DNA of 64,000 nucleotides from Bradyrhizobium sp. CCGUVB4N (GCF_024199945.1 NZ_JANADP010000001.1:3286001-3350000), one strand, 5' to 3'. Counted from the first letter of the stretch, positions 1 through 8,569 are shown. Numbers and translations: made by a program. The notes: a model not told the origin generated them from the sequence alone.

Positions 1-396
1 TATGACCGCGCAGATAGCTTTGGTGTGACCTTTCATGCCATGGCCGAACGGGTCGATTCCGGTGCGATCCTCGACGTCGTGTCGTTCCCGATTCCGCTTG
101 CCTGCACCCTCATGGGGCTCGGCGAGCTCGCCTATGCGCATTTGCTGCAATTGTTCGAAGTGTGGGCGGAGCCTTTGGCGCGCGAGACGTCGCTGACGCC
201 GCGGTGTGCGCTGTCCTGGAGCGGCCGCACCAATACGCGCCGCAGCTATCGGCAGGTCTGTGACATCCCGCTCGACATTTCCAGGGACGAGCTGTGGCGC
301 CGCATGCGCGCCTTCGGCGGCAATCACTACGGCATCGCGCCGGCGATCAATTTGCATGGTGTCACCTTCACGGCGTCACCTCCGGAGAGCACATGA
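1..396 (+). CDS. Formyltransferase-like protein, C-terminal part (5' end cut by window)
   Basis: The reading frame is open from the first base and ends at 394-396, so only the last 131 residues are present. The segment GVTFHAMAERVDSGAIL resembles the end of the formyl-transferase catalytic domain (the Fmt/PurN-like fold, which moves a formyl group from 10-formyl-tetrahydrofolate to an amine). The catalytic Asn-His-Asp region must lie outside the window. A GTG at 25 lies inside the conserved domain and is not the start. The stop overlaps the start of the next gene (ATGA), so the two are translationally coupled. Together they look like a small biosynthetic or modification unit rather than housekeeping fmt, which usually sits beside def. 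The substrate is unknown. Confidence 0.7.
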   Translation, partial: YDRADSFGVTFHAMAERVDSGAILDVVSFPIPLACTLMGLGELAYAHLLQLFEVWAEPLARETSLTPRCALSWSGRTNTRRSYRQVCDIPLDISRDELWRRMRAFGGNHYGIAPAINLHGVTFTASPPEST

Positions 397-2027
397 CGTC
401 ACCTTCGATGGCTCTCGCAGCGCCTGCCACCGGCACGCCTGATGTTTCCGACATGCTGCGCGCCGGACGCGAGCACTACCGGCGTGGCGAGATCAGGCAT
501 GCGATCGCCGTCTTTCAGGTCGGGCTCGCGCGTGCGGCCACGGCGTCGATCGGCGTGGCCGTCGATTGTGTTGCGGATCTTCACGCCGCCCTCGCCAATG
601 CCTTCATGCTCTGCGACGATATCGCGTCTGCGGGGGAGCACTACAAGGCGGCCTTGCGTATCGCGCCGCATCTCGTCGCCTGCTGGTGCAATCTCGGCAT
701 CGTGCATCAGCGCCGCGGGCAGACACAGGATGCGATCGCGCTTTACCTCGAGGCGCTCCGGCGCAACCCGGGCCACCGGCCGTCGCGCACGAATCTGGTC
801 CAGGCGCTGGTGACGACGCGGCAATTCGCGATCGCGAGGACGCTGCTGCTCGAATTGCTCGGGGAGACACCGGAGGATGCCGACCTCCGCAGCCAGCTTG
901 GCAAGGTCTGCTTCGAGCTTGGCGAGACGGAGGACGCCGTGGCGCAGTTCGAGCGGGCCGTGGCGCTCGCGCCCGGACAGGCGGAGAATTTCTACTGGGT
1001 CGGGGCGATCCGTCAGGCGCGGGGCGAGCAGGCCGCGGCGCAGGCTGCCTACGCCCTTGCCGCGCAAGTGCATCCGATCCTGCGCAGGCCCGCCACCACA
1101 TCGCCGCCGGCGTTTCGGGCGCTGGCGCTGTTTGCGCCCTTCGTCGGCAACACGCCGGTCGAATTCCTCTTCAAGGACTGCGCCTACCAGACCAGCATCC
1201 TGTCGCTGCTGCCCGGCAGCCAGCCTGATCTTGCGCTGCTCGCGCGCGAGGCTGACGTCGTGGTCAACCTCGTCTCCGACGCCGACCAGGGCGCGGAGGT
1301 GCTTCCGCTCGCCACCGCGATTGCACGCAGCCTTGGCAAGCCGATCGTCAACGATCCCGCAAAGATCCAGAACACCACGCGAGATGCCACCGCGCTGGCA
1401 CTCACCGACGTCGAGGGCTGCCGGGTGCCGCGCACGATCCGCATTGCGGCCGGCGAGGGGCTTCCCGACGGCCTCGCGCTTGTCTTTCCGCTGCTGGCGC
1501 GCCAGGCCGGCATGCATGGCGGCGACGTCTTCGAGAAGCTCGAGGACGCCGCGGCGCTGGCCGCGTTCCTTGCGGCCCATGCCGATCATGACCGCTACGT
1601 GATCGATTATATCGACTATCGCTCCGCCGACGGCTTCTTTCGCAAATACCGGTTCTTGTTCATCGGCGAGGAGATCCTGCCTTATCATCTGGCGATCGGA
1701 GACGACTGGAAGCTCCATCGCGATGCCACCGACATGGGGTATCACGCCTGGATGCAGGACGAGGAGGAGCTTTTCCTGCGCGCGCCCGGGCAGGTCTTCG
1801 GCGCGGCCCATTATCAGGCGTTGCGAGTCATTCGCGATCGCATCGGTCTCGACTATTTCGGCATCGATTGCGGTCTCGACCGGGACGGTGATCTCGTCGT
1901 GTTCGAGGTCAATGCCTCCATGCTGGTGCACGACCAGAATCCGGAATTTCCTTACAAGGACCCGTACATCCGCAGCATCAAGGTCGCGTTCGACGGGATG
2001 CTCGCGCGCTTTGCACGAGGAAATTGA
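393..2027 (+). CDS. TPR-repeat protein with C-terminal ATP-grasp-like domain
   Basis: A 544-residue protein starting at the ATG of an ATGA overlap with the upstream formyltransferase gene; an in-frame start at 294 lies deep inside that gene and is less likely. Residues about 20-230 are helical TPR-like repeats (for example LGIVHQRRGQTQDAIALYLEALRR is one unit, followed by similar 34-residue units). The C-terminal half (about 380-540) reads as an ATP-grasp/RimK-like fold: KYRFLFIGEEILPYHLAI, then GIDCGLDRDGDLVVFEVNAS, where the acidic residues and Asn of FEVNAS are the expected Mg-ATP ligands. ATP-grasp enzymes join a carboxylate to an amine. With a formyltransferase next door, modification of a small peptide or amino acid is a reasonable inference, but the substrate is not visible. 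No signal peptide. Confidence 0.72.
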   Translation: MTSPSMALAAPATGTPDVSDMLRAGREHYRRGEIRHAIAVFQVGLARAATASIGVAVDCVADLHAALANAFMLCDDIASAGEHYKAALRIAPHLVACWCNLGIVHQRRGQTQDAIALYLEALRRNPGHRPSRTNLVQALVTTRQFAIARTLLLELLGETPEDADLRSQLGKVCFELGETEDAVAQFERAVALAPGQAENFYWVGAIRQARGEQAAAQAAYALAAQVHPILRRPATTSPPAFRALALFAPFVGNTPVEFLFKDCAYQTSILSLLPGSQPDLALLAREADVVVNLVSDADQGAEVLPLATAIARSLGKPIVNDPAKIQNTTRDATALALTDVEGCRVPRTIRIAAGEGLPDGLALVFPLLARQAGMHGGDVFEKLEDAAALAAFLAAHADHDRYVIDYIDYRSADGFFRKYRFLFIGEEILPYHLAIGDDWKLHRDATDMGYHAWMQDEEELFLRAPGQVFGAAHYQALRVIRDRIGLDYFGIDCGLDRDGDLVVFEVNASMLVHDQNPEFPYKDPYIRSIKVAFDGMLARFARGN

Positions 2028-2343
2028 CGCCGCTGTCCGCAACGCGGTGCAGGCGCCTTAGCCCGATCGCGACGGGGACCCACCTCGCGTTCAGTCATTC
2101 CTCACAAGATGAACGGTCGGCCATTGGCCGGGCTGACGAGCCGCCGCACGGCCTCGCCGCCGGGTGCATCGACCCGTGACCGCAACCATGATACTGCGCG
2201 GCGGCACAATATCATATTTACGTATTTTTGGTCCCGGATTTGGCCAGCCGCCCCAGATTGGGCTATGCTGAACCTGCGTCGAGGGGCGAGTATGAGGCGT
2301 CAGGAGCTAGCGTGGGACACCACCGACAGACGGGGCTGCATCC
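2028..2343. other. Intergenic region, 316 bp, with AT-rich patch and possible sigma-70 promoter
   Basis: No convincing gene is seen. An AT-rich patch lies at about 2208-2235. Downstream of it TTGGCC (2240-2245) and TATGCT (2264-2269) are 18 bp apart and could be a sigma-70 promoter for the HD-domain gene at 2344. A reading frame at 2109-2372 has atypical composition and overlaps that gene, so it was not called. Confidence 0.3.
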
Positions 2344-3171
2344 ATGATGACGTTACCGCGACTGGCGGCTGAGTCCCTGGAGAAGCTGCTGGGCACCTTC
2401 ATGCGTCGCAGGTTCGGCGACGTCGCGGCGAACATTATCGAGAGTGCCACCCGCACCACGATGGAATGTATTGGCAATAGCGACGCGCTCTATCACAACA
2501 TCGAGCACACGATGCTGGTGACCTTGGCGGGTCATTCCATCCTCAGTGGCCGATATCTCCACACCCATTTGGACGCTGAGGACTACATTCACGTCCTGAT
2601 CGCTTGTCTTGCTCATGACATCGGCTATGTGCGCGGCCTGTTCGAGGAGGATGATGAAGACGGCTTCGTCATCGACGCGGCCGGCACCAAGGTCTCGCTG
2701 CCGCGCGGCGCATCCGACGCCAGCTTGATGGTGTATCACGTTGACCGGTCGAAACTTTATGTAAAGAAGCGGTTGCGGCATATTCCGGGGCTCGATCCCG
2801 AACGCATTGCGCGTGCGATCGAGGGCACGCGGTTTCCAGCCCAGCAAGGCCAGGAATATGACGACGATTCCGCGACCCTGCGCGCCGCGGACTTCATCGG
2901 GCAGCTCGGCGATCCCAATTATCTGCGCAAGGCCAATGCGCTCTATTACGAGTTCGAGGAGGTCGGCATGAACCGCCAACTCGGCTACGACTCGCCCGCC
3001 GACATCGTGAACCGCTATCCACAATTCTATTGGAATAGCGTCGCACCGCACATCCAGACCGAGATCGGCTATCTCAACAAGACCGAGATCGGCCGGCAGT
3101 GGATCGCCAATCTCTACAGCAACGTCTTCCGCGCCGAGCGCGATATTTCGCTGTCGGGGCCGCAGAAATAG
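2344..3171 (+). CDS. HD-domain metal-dependent phosphohydrolase (PDEase-like)
   Basis: A 275-residue soluble protein. Two metal-binding signatures of the HD/PDEase superfamily are visible: YHNIEHT at about residues 54-60 (the YHNxxH motif of cyclic-nucleotide phosphodiesterase-like proteins) and CLAHDIGY at about 90-97 (the HD pair). A further D (AADFIGQLGD, about residues 182-191) fits the last metal ligand. The fold hydrolyses phosphoester bonds, but the substrate (cyclic nucleotide, dNTP or other) cannot be read from sequence. The start is ATG ATG; either codon is possible. It converges on the ECF sigma gene, 13 bp away. Confidence 0.75.
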   Translation: MMTLPRLAAESLEKLLGTFMRRRFGDVAANIIESATRTTMECIGNSDALYHNIEHTMLVTLAGHSILSGRYLHTHLDAEDYIHVLIACLAHDIGYVRGLFEEDDEDGFVIDAAGTKVSLPRGASDASLMVYHVDRSKLYVKKRLRHIPGLDPERIARAIEGTRFPAQQGQEYDDDSATLRAADFIGQLGDPNYLRKANALYYEFEEVGMNRQLGYDSPADIVNRYPQFYWNSVAPHIQTEIGYLNKTEIGRQWIANLYSNVFRAERDISLSGPQK

Positions 3172-3184
3172 CCGAGAGCGCGGC

Positions 3185-3784
3185 TCAGCCGGTCTGCGCC
3201 ACTGGACCGCTGGCCTCGCCGGCGACGCAATCGCGCCGAACGGAGTCCAGGGTCCGCCGCAGCCAGGTTTTGATCGTGCCGACCGGCACCCCAAAGCGCT
3301 GCGCCAACATCAGCCTGCTTTCACCGTCGAGATAGGCCAGCGACAGCAATTGCCGGCGTTGATCCGGGAGCCGTTGGATGGCGCGGATCGCGATGGGTTG
3401 GGCGAGGTCGTAGTCGAATGCGTCGTCGGACTCGGAAAGGTCGGGCACCGACAGGGCTTCGTCGAAATCCGCGATCGGCATTTGCTTGAGCCGCGCTGCG
3501 TCGATCGCCGTGTGGCGCATGATCGCGCACATCCAGGTGATCGGCGAGGAGCGGCCTGGATCGAAGTGAGCTGCATGCTTCCAGATCTTCAGATAGGCCT
3601 CCTGGAGGAGGTCGTCGATATCAGCGCTGGATGGCGCGATCGAGTGGGCGGTCTTGCGAAGCTTGTTGCGCGTCGCGGCAAAAAGTTCGGCGAAGGCCCG
3701 CTGGTCGCCGCGCCCGACCCGGGCGAGAAGATGGCTCAAGCGCTCGATCGTCGGATCCCGTGCCGTCAATCTGCCGCAGCTCAT
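3185..3784 (-). CDS. ECF sigma factor (second of a sigma/anti-sigma/sigma cluster)
   Basis: A 199-residue ECF sigma-70 factor. Region 2 is recognisable from IDDLLQEAYLKIWKHA and ITWMCAIMRHTAIDAAR (core binding and -10 recognition), and region 4 from LMLAQRFGVPVGTIKTWLRR (helix-turn-helix for the -35). It lies 68 bp downstream of the ChrR-like anti-sigma gene in the same direction and has its own promoter-like element (3816-3841). No anti-sigma gene of its own follows; the next gene is the convergent HD protein. Either the ChrR-like protein also controls it, or control is transcriptional. Confidence 0.88.
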   Translation of the reverse strand: MSCGRLTARDPTIERLSHLLARVGRGDQRAFAELFAATRNKLRKTAHSIAPSSADIDDLLQEAYLKIWKHAAHFDPGRSSPITWMCAIMRHTAIDAARLKQMPIADFDEALSVPDLSESDDAFDYDLAQPIAIRAIQRLPDQRRQLLSLAYLDGESRLMLAQRFGVPVGTIKTWLRRTLDSVRRDCVAGEASGPVAQTG

Positions 3785-3815
3785 GTCCTCGTCCTCCAGC
3801 CTGATCTGCCAAGAG

Positions 3816-3841
3816 AACGACCGCGCAGCGCGACTGGATCA
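3816..3841 (-). promoter_or_regulatory. ECF-type promoter TGATCC-N16-CGTT before second ECF sigma
   Basis: On the minus strand TGATCC (3841-3836) is followed after exactly 16 bases by CGTT (3819-3816). It lies in the 68-bp gap between the anti-sigma stop and the sigma start at 3784. The -35 hexamer equals the one known for the RpoE/ChrR group in Rhodobacter. The same arrangement occurs before the first sigma gene (5179-5204), which is the main reason to believe it. Confidence 0.6.
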
Positions 3842-3852
3842 CATGAGGGCGT

Positions 3853-4500
3853 TCAAAGCCGCACGAACGGGGAGATCAACCGGCCGAGCCAGCCGTGCAT
3901 CTGCAAATCCCCGCTCATTGCGACGAGGCACAGGCACGGCATGTCGCTGCCGACGATCGGCTGATGATCGACCTCGCCGTCGCCGAAGTCGAAATCGCCG
4001 GGCCGATATTCGCCGCCCTGATGGCTGAAGCTGCCTTTGAGCACCAGCGTCAGCTCCGTCCCGGTGTGCGTGTGCTCCAGCATGCGCGTGCCGGGTGCCG
4101 ACCACAGCAGAAACGCGCGCGATTTGTCCGCGCCGGGCAGGATGATCGGCTGCATCTTGACCCCAGGCGCGACGCGCCGGCTCTTGCCGAACCGGCAACG
4201 CAGCAGGATCTCCGGGAGGTCGTCGTCGAGCAGCTGCACCGGTTGCGAGGAGGCCGCCGCCGGCGGTGACGCCGGTTCATCGATTCTGGCCAAGAGCGTT
4301 GCGAACGCGTCGTCGGCCATTGCGACCGGGGGCGCTTGCTCGAGCGCGGCACCGGCGAGCTGCTCGATCGCGGCGATGAAGCGCTGGCACCGCGGGCATT
4401 GTGCTGCATGGACGCCGATGACAAGGCGGTCGGCCTCGTCAAGCCGGCCGGCGGCAAAATCGGCCAGCAGATCCTCGGGGGGATGATGGTTGATGGTCAT
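3853..4500 (-). CDS. chrR: ChrR-type zinc anti-sigma factor with cupin domain
   Basis: A 215-residue protein. The start chosen is the ATG at 4500 (MTINHHPPEDLL), one base after the sigma gene's stop; an upstream in-frame start would run into the sigma gene. The N-terminus carries the zinc anti-sigma signature HxxxCxxC (HAAQCPRC, about residues 30-37), which clamps the partner sigma. The C-terminal half is a cupin with HTHTGTELTLVLKGSF and a DFDFGDGEVDH segment, as in ChrR proteins that respond to singlet oxygen and organic peroxide. It is cotranscribed with the upstream RpoE-like sigma. Singlet-oxygen sensing is inferred from the family. Confidence 0.87.
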   Translation of the reverse strand: MTINHHPPEDLLADFAAGRLDEADRLVIGVHAAQCPRCQRFIAAIEQLAGAALEQAPPVAMADDAFATLLARIDEPASPPAAASSQPVQLLDDDLPEILLRCRFGKSRRVAPGVKMQPIILPGADKSRAFLLWSAPGTRMLEHTHTGTELTLVLKGSFSHQGGEYRPGDFDFGDGEVDHQPIVGSDMPCLCLVAMSGDLQMHGWLGRLISPFVRL

Positions 4501-4501
4501 G

Positions 4502-5152
4502 TCAATCGTCCAAGAGATCTCTAAGCCGCGCCATGGCAAGCCTGATGCGAGACTTGACCGTTCCGAGCGGAAGTCCGAGCCGTTGGGCGATCTCGCCGTG
4601 CGGCTGCTCGTCGATGAACGACATCCGGATCACCGTGGATTGCTCCTCCGATAATCGCAGCAGCGCTGCCGCCACGCGCGAGACGTCGTCGCTCCGGGTC
4701 ATCATGGTCTCCGGCGATTCCGCGACCTCGGGCGTCTCATCCCGTTCTGCGCTCGCATTGGCCTTGGCCTGCCGCGCCGCCTGCCTTGCGGAATCGATGC
4801 GCAGATTGCGCGCGATCGTGAAGATCCATGCGGCCGCACCTGCGGACGCCGGATCGAACTGGGCTGCCTTCCGCCAAACCGTCAGCAGCGTATTCTGCGC
4901 GATTTCCTCCGCGGCGTCGGCGGTCATCCCGGTCTTGACCAGGAATCCCTTCACGCGCGGAGCAAAATGCTCGAACAAAAGCTTGAACGCGTCCCGATCG
5001 CCATGGGCCGCGACGCGTCCGATCAATTCAGCCCATTCCACTGTCGCCTTGGGCCTTTCGCCTATGAACCGTCGAGGCCGATCCCGCCGGGGAGCCGCCG
5101 CAAGGTGGCCGCGCCACAAGGGCCTGCTCACAGCTCGAAGACCGGCGTTCAT
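4502..5152 (-). CDS. rpoE: RpoE-like ECF sigma factor, partner of ChrR
   Basis: A 216-residue ECF sigma factor. Region 2: AAEEIAQNTLLTVWRKAAQFDP and AAWIFTIARNLRIDSAR. Region 4: PHGEIAQRLGLPLGTVKSRIR. Pairing with a one-base-spaced ChrR gene matches the RpoE-ChrR (ECF11) group that controls photo-oxidative stress in alphaproteobacteria. The first 30 or so residues are arginine-rich and not typical of the family; a GTG start inside the gene (near VEWAELIGRVAAHGDRDAF) would give a more usual N-terminus, so the start is uncertain. An ECF promoter-like element lies just upstream (5179-5204), consistent with autoregulation. Confidence 0.88.
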   Translation of the reverse strand: MNAGLRAVSRPLWRGHLAAAPRRDRPRRFIGERPKATVEWAELIGRVAAHGDRDAFKLLFEHFAPRVKGFLVKTGMTADAAEEIAQNTLLTVWRKAAQFDPASAGAAAWIFTIARNLRIDSARQAARQAKANASAERDETPEVAESPETMMTRSDDVSRVAAALLRLSEEQSTVIRMSFIDEQPHGEIAQRLGLPLGTVKSRIRLAMARLRDLLDD

Positions 5153-5178
5153 GGAGCCTCGGTTGACATGTCGCTTCC

Positions 5179-5204
5179 ATAACGACGGACGCGGTCATCC
5201 GGAT
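5179..5204 (-). promoter_or_regulatory. ECF-type promoter TGATCC-N16-CGTT before rpoE-chrR
   Basis: On the minus strand TGATCC (5204-5199) and CGTT (5182-5179) are 16 bases apart, giving a leader of about 20 bases to the ATG at 5152. Hexamer, spacing and tetramer are identical to the element at 3816-3841. This is expected for an autoregulated RpoE-ChrR operon. Confidence 0.62.
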
Positions 5205-5385
5205 CACCTCCAGAAGCCCTTAGTTTTAAGGGCCCGGCTCGACGACGACAAGCACCGGTCTCATTGGCCGTGGTTCGAACCGCCGGCTCGCATGTCCGGG
5301 GCAGGCATGCAGGGAACGGCATTCGATAGGAGTTGGAACACCGCGCGGCGCGCGGTAATCTGTTGCCGCGAAGCGAGGGTGCAGC

Positions 5386-6282
5386 ATGCAACAGAAATCC
5401 GTCACGACCGACATCCTCGACATCGCCTATCTCGAATACGGCGCGCCGGATGGCTGGCCCTGCATCATGGGCCACGGCTTTCCCTACGACGTGAACGCCT
5501 ATGCCGAGGCCGCGCCGCTGATCGCGCAAGCGGGCGCGCGGGTGCTGGTGCCTTATCTGCGCGGCTACGGGCCGACGCGGTTTCGCTTCCCCGAGACGCT
5601 GCGCTCCGGCGAGCAGGCGGCGCTCGGCGCCGATCTGCTCGCCTTCATGGATGCGCTCGGCATCAGCCGCGCCGTCGTCGGCGGCTATGATTGGGGCGGG
5701 CGCGCGGCCTGCGTCGTCTCGGTGCTGCATCCCGAACGCGTGGTCGGGCTGGTCACGGGCAATTCCTACAACATCCAGGATATCGCCCGCTCCATGGAGC
5801 CGGCCTCGCCGCCGCAAGAAGCCGCGCTGTGGTATCAATATCTCTTCCACAACGAACGCGGCCGCCGCGCGCTGGAGCGCAATCGCCGCGGCTTTGCCCG
5901 TCAACTCTGGGCGATGTGGTCGCCGACATGGGCCTTCGACGACGCGACCTTCGAGAAGAGCGCCGTTTCGTTCGACAATCCCGACTTTGTCGACGTCGTG
6001 ATCCATTCCTATCGCCACCGCTATGCGCTGGTCGAAGGCGATCCCGCCTATGCGGCGGTCGAGGCAAAGCTTGCAGAGCAGCCGCCGGTCCGCGTTCCCA
6101 CGATCGCGATCGACGGTGACAGCGATGGCGTCATTTCCGGCACCGCGCACCACGCGCGCAAGTTCGAGGGCTTTTTCAAGCGGCGCGTCTTCGCCGGTGC
6201 GGGCCACAATCTGCCGCAGGAGCGGCCGGCCGAATGGGCCCAGGCCGTGATCGACGTGCGCAAGGCGGCCGCAGGATCCTGA
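5386..6282 (+). CDS. Alpha/beta hydrolase (epoxide hydrolase/dehalogenase-like)
   Basis: A 298-residue alpha/beta-hydrolase. The oxyanion loop is HGFP (about residue 31). The nucleophile elbow is GYDWGGR, with Asp in place of Ser, as in epoxide hydrolases and haloalkane dehalogenases. The end of the sequence has GAGHNLPQE with the catalytic His. The acid is probably the Asp in IDGDSDGV. No signal peptide, so cytosolic. It is divergent from the rpoE gene and followed 78 bp later by the Rieske/FAD oxidoreductase. Substrate unknown. Confidence 0.85.
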   Translation: MQQKSVTTDILDIAYLEYGAPDGWPCIMGHGFPYDVNAYAEAAPLIAQAGARVLVPYLRGYGPTRFRFPETLRSGEQAALGADLLAFMDALGISRAVVGGYDWGGRAACVVSVLHPERVVGLVTGNSYNIQDIARSMEPASPPQEAALWYQYLFHNERGRRALERNRRGFARQLWAMWSPTWAFDDATFEKSAVSFDNPDFVDVVIHSYRHRYALVEGDPAYAAVEAKLAEQPPVRVPTIAIDGDSDGVISGTAHHARKFEGFFKRRVFAGAGHNLPQERPAEWAQAVIDVRKAAAGS

Positions 6283-6360
6283 TTTTCGCGATTCCAGGAA
6301 CTTTTCGCCGTCGCCGTCGTCCAATCCTGAGCTGCGCGTCAAGCTGCCAGGGAGATGACC

Positions 6361-7884
6361 ATGACCGAGGACAAGAAGCCGAGCGGGCCCGACTTGACCA
6401 GGGGCGTGTCGCCGAGCGAGTTCAAGGACGGCAAGCTGCTCGGCCATGTCGGCGAGGACGACGTCCTGCTGGTGCAGGCCGGCAGCGATGTCTTTGCGAT
6501 CGAGCCGTCCTGCAGCCACTATCACGGCCCGCTCGCCGAAGGGCTGGTGGTGGGCGATACCATCCGCTGCCCCTGGCACCACGCCTGCTTCTCCATGCGC
6601 ACAGGCGAGGCGACGCGGCCGCCGGCGTTGAGCGCCCTGGCCGTGTGGGAGGTGACGCGCGATCGCGACAAGATCATCGTTGCGCGCAAGCGCGAGGCAC
6701 CAAAACCGTCGTCAGCTCATCGCAGCGCACCGACAGGCGAAAAGTTCGTCATTGTCGGCGGCGGTGCGGCCGGCTTCGCGGCGGCCGAGACGCTTCGCCG
6801 CGAAGGATTTGCCGGCGCCATCACCCTGCTCAGCAGTGACGGCGCGATGCCGGTCGATCGGCCCAACCTCTCCAAGGACTATCTCGCCGGCAATGCGCCG
6901 GAGGACTGGCTGCCGCTGCGCAGCGAGGATTTTTACCAGGACGCCGGCATCGATCTCCGGCTCAACACCAATGTCTCAGCCATCGATCCGAAGACACGCA
7001 GCGTGACGCTCGGCCATGGCGACAAGCTGCCGTTCGACCGGCTGCTGCTTGCGACCGGTGCAGAGCCCGTCAAACTCCAGATCCCCGGCGCCGACCAGCC
7101 GCATGTCCACACCTTGCGCTCGGTGGCCGACAGCCGCGCCATCATCAAGGCCGCGAGCGGCGCCAAGCGCGTGCTGGTGATCGGCGCGAGTTTCATCGGC
7201 CTCGAGGTCGCGGCGTCGCTGCGCGCGCGCAAGCTCGAGGTGCATGTGGTCGCGCCCGAGGAGCGGCCGATGCAGAAGGTGCTCGGGCCTGACATGGGCG
7301 ACTTCGTTCGCACGCTGCACGAGCAGAACGGCGTCAATTTCCACCTGAAGGACACGGTCACGACGCTCGACGGCACGCGTGCGATGCTGAAGAGCGGAGC
7401 CGTGATCGATGCCGACCTTGTCGTGGTCGGCATCGGCGTCAAGCCGCGGCTTGCGCTGGCCGAGCAGGCGGGTCTTGCCATCGATCATGGCGTCAGCGTG
7501 AACGACTATCTCGAGACCAGCGCATCCGGCATCTTCGCCGCCGGCGATATCGCGCGATGGCCCGATCCGCATTCGGGGCAGAACATCCGCGTCGAGCACT
7601 GGGTGGTCGCGGAGCGGCAGGGCCAGACCGCGGCGCGCAACATGCTCGGCAAGCGCGAACGCTTCGACGCGGTGCCGTTCTTCTGGAGCCAGCATTACGA
7701 CGTCCCGATCAACTATGTCGGCCATGCCGAGAGCTTCGACGACATCGCCGTCGACGGCAGTATTCCGGACAAGGACTGCCTGCTCAGGTACCGCAAGGGC
7801 GGCCGTGTGCTCGCGATTGCCTCAATTTACCGGGATCTCGACAGTCTCAAGGCCGAGCTGGAGATGGAGCGGTCGCGGCCTTGA
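6361..7884 (+). CDS. Rieske-domain FAD/NAD(P)H oxidoreductase (AIF-like)
   Basis: A 507-residue two-domain flavoprotein. The N-terminal Rieske [2Fe-2S] domain has CSH (about residues 50-52) and CPWHHAC (about 69-75), the C-x-H and C-x2-H ligands. From about residue 125 comes a pyridine-nucleotide-disulfide reductase fold: FVIVGGGAAGFAAAETL binds FAD, VLVIGASFIGLEVAASL binds NAD(P)H, and GIFAAGDIA is the second FAD motif. Such proteins act as ferredoxin or rubredoxin reductases for oxygenases, or resemble AIFM3. The start at 6361 is preferred over an ATG at 6355 because GGGAG (6350-6354) is then 6 bases upstream. The redox partner is not in the window. Confidence 0.85.
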   Translation: MTEDKKPSGPDLTRGVSPSEFKDGKLLGHVGEDDVLLVQAGSDVFAIEPSCSHYHGPLAEGLVVGDTIRCPWHHACFSMRTGEATRPPALSALAVWEVTRDRDKIIVARKREAPKPSSAHRSAPTGEKFVIVGGGAAGFAAAETLRREGFAGAITLLSSDGAMPVDRPNLSKDYLAGNAPEDWLPLRSEDFYQDAGIDLRLNTNVSAIDPKTRSVTLGHGDKLPFDRLLLATGAEPVKLQIPGADQPHVHTLRSVADSRAIIKAASGAKRVLVIGASFIGLEVAASLRARKLEVHVVAPEERPMQKVLGPDMGDFVRTLHEQNGVNFHLKDTVTTLDGTRAMLKSGAVIDADLVVVGIGVKPRLALAEQAGLAIDHGVSVNDYLETSASGIFAAGDIARWPDPHSGQNIRVEHWVVAERQGQTAARNMLGKRERFDAVPFFWSQHYDVPINYVGHAESFDDIAVDGSIPDKDCLLRYRKGGRVLAIASIYRDLDSLKAELEMERSRP

Positions 7885-7993
7885 TTTGCGTCAAGGCTGG
7901 CGGCCTCCGCGGCTGCTCTGCTGGCTGTCGTCCTGGTGCCATCAGTGCTATCCTGAGATGTGCTCTGGGTCTTCACATTCAGGAGTAGCCGTC

Positions 7994-8569
7994 ATGACAA
8001 GCGCTTCGGATACGTCTCCCAACCTCGGCCTCGGCTCGGGCCTTGCTGCGCTGCACGCCAAATGGGGCTGGATCGTCGCCCTCGGCGTCGTCTATCTCGT
8101 CACCGGCTTCATCGCGCTCGGCAGCATGGTGATGGCGACGGTGGCGAGCGTGCTGGTGGTCGGTGCGATGATGGTCGTCGCAGGGTTCACCGAGGTGATC
8201 GGCGCCTTCCAGATGAAGAGCTGGGGAAAGTTCACGCTCTGGGCCCTGCTCGGCGCGCTCTACATCGTCGCGGGCTTCCTGACCTTCGAGAACCCGCTGT
8301 TTGCAGCAGCGCTGCTGACGCTGTTCCTGGGTGCCTCGCTGCTCGCCTCCGGCGCGGTGCGGCTGTTCCTCGCTTTCAGCATGAAGCGCGAGAGCCCGTG
8401 GGTCTGGGTCGCGCTGTCCGCGATCATCACGCTGCTGCTTGGGCTGTTGATCCTGGCGCGCTGGCCGGTCAACAGTGTCTACATTCTCGGCCTGTTCCTC
8501 GGCATCGATCTGATCATGGCGGGCGCCGGCTGGATCAGCCTCGGCTTCAGCATGAAGCGGCGCGGCTGA
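7994..8569 (+). CDS. HdeD-family membrane protein
   Basis: A 191-residue integral membrane protein with about six hydrophobic segments in three pairs, for example WIVALGVVYLVTGFIALGSM, LWALLGALYIVAGFLTF and VWVALSAIITLLLGLLILAR. The layout is that of HdeD/DUF308 proteins, which are linked to acid resistance in Escherichia coli; the rhizobial role is unknown. The ATG at 7994 has an AGGAG 9 bases upstream. Earlier in-frame starts overlap the oxidoreductase gene and are not used. Confidence 0.85.
   Translation: MTSASDTSPNLGLGSGLAALHAKWGWIVALGVVYLVTGFIALGSMVMATVASVLVVGAMMVVAGFTEVIGAFQMKSWGKFTLWALLGALYIVAGFLTFENPLFAAALLTLFLGASLLASGAVRLFLAFSMKRESPWVWVALSAIITLLLGLLILARWPVNSVYILGLFLGIDLIMAGAGWISLGFSMKRRG

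Noticed and set aside
6297..6321. EcfG-like promoter GGAAC-N16-CGTC before the Rieske/FAD oxidoreductase
   Set aside because: The -10 tetramer differs at one of four positions, and the match overlaps the end of the search space for chance hits; not strong enough to annotate.
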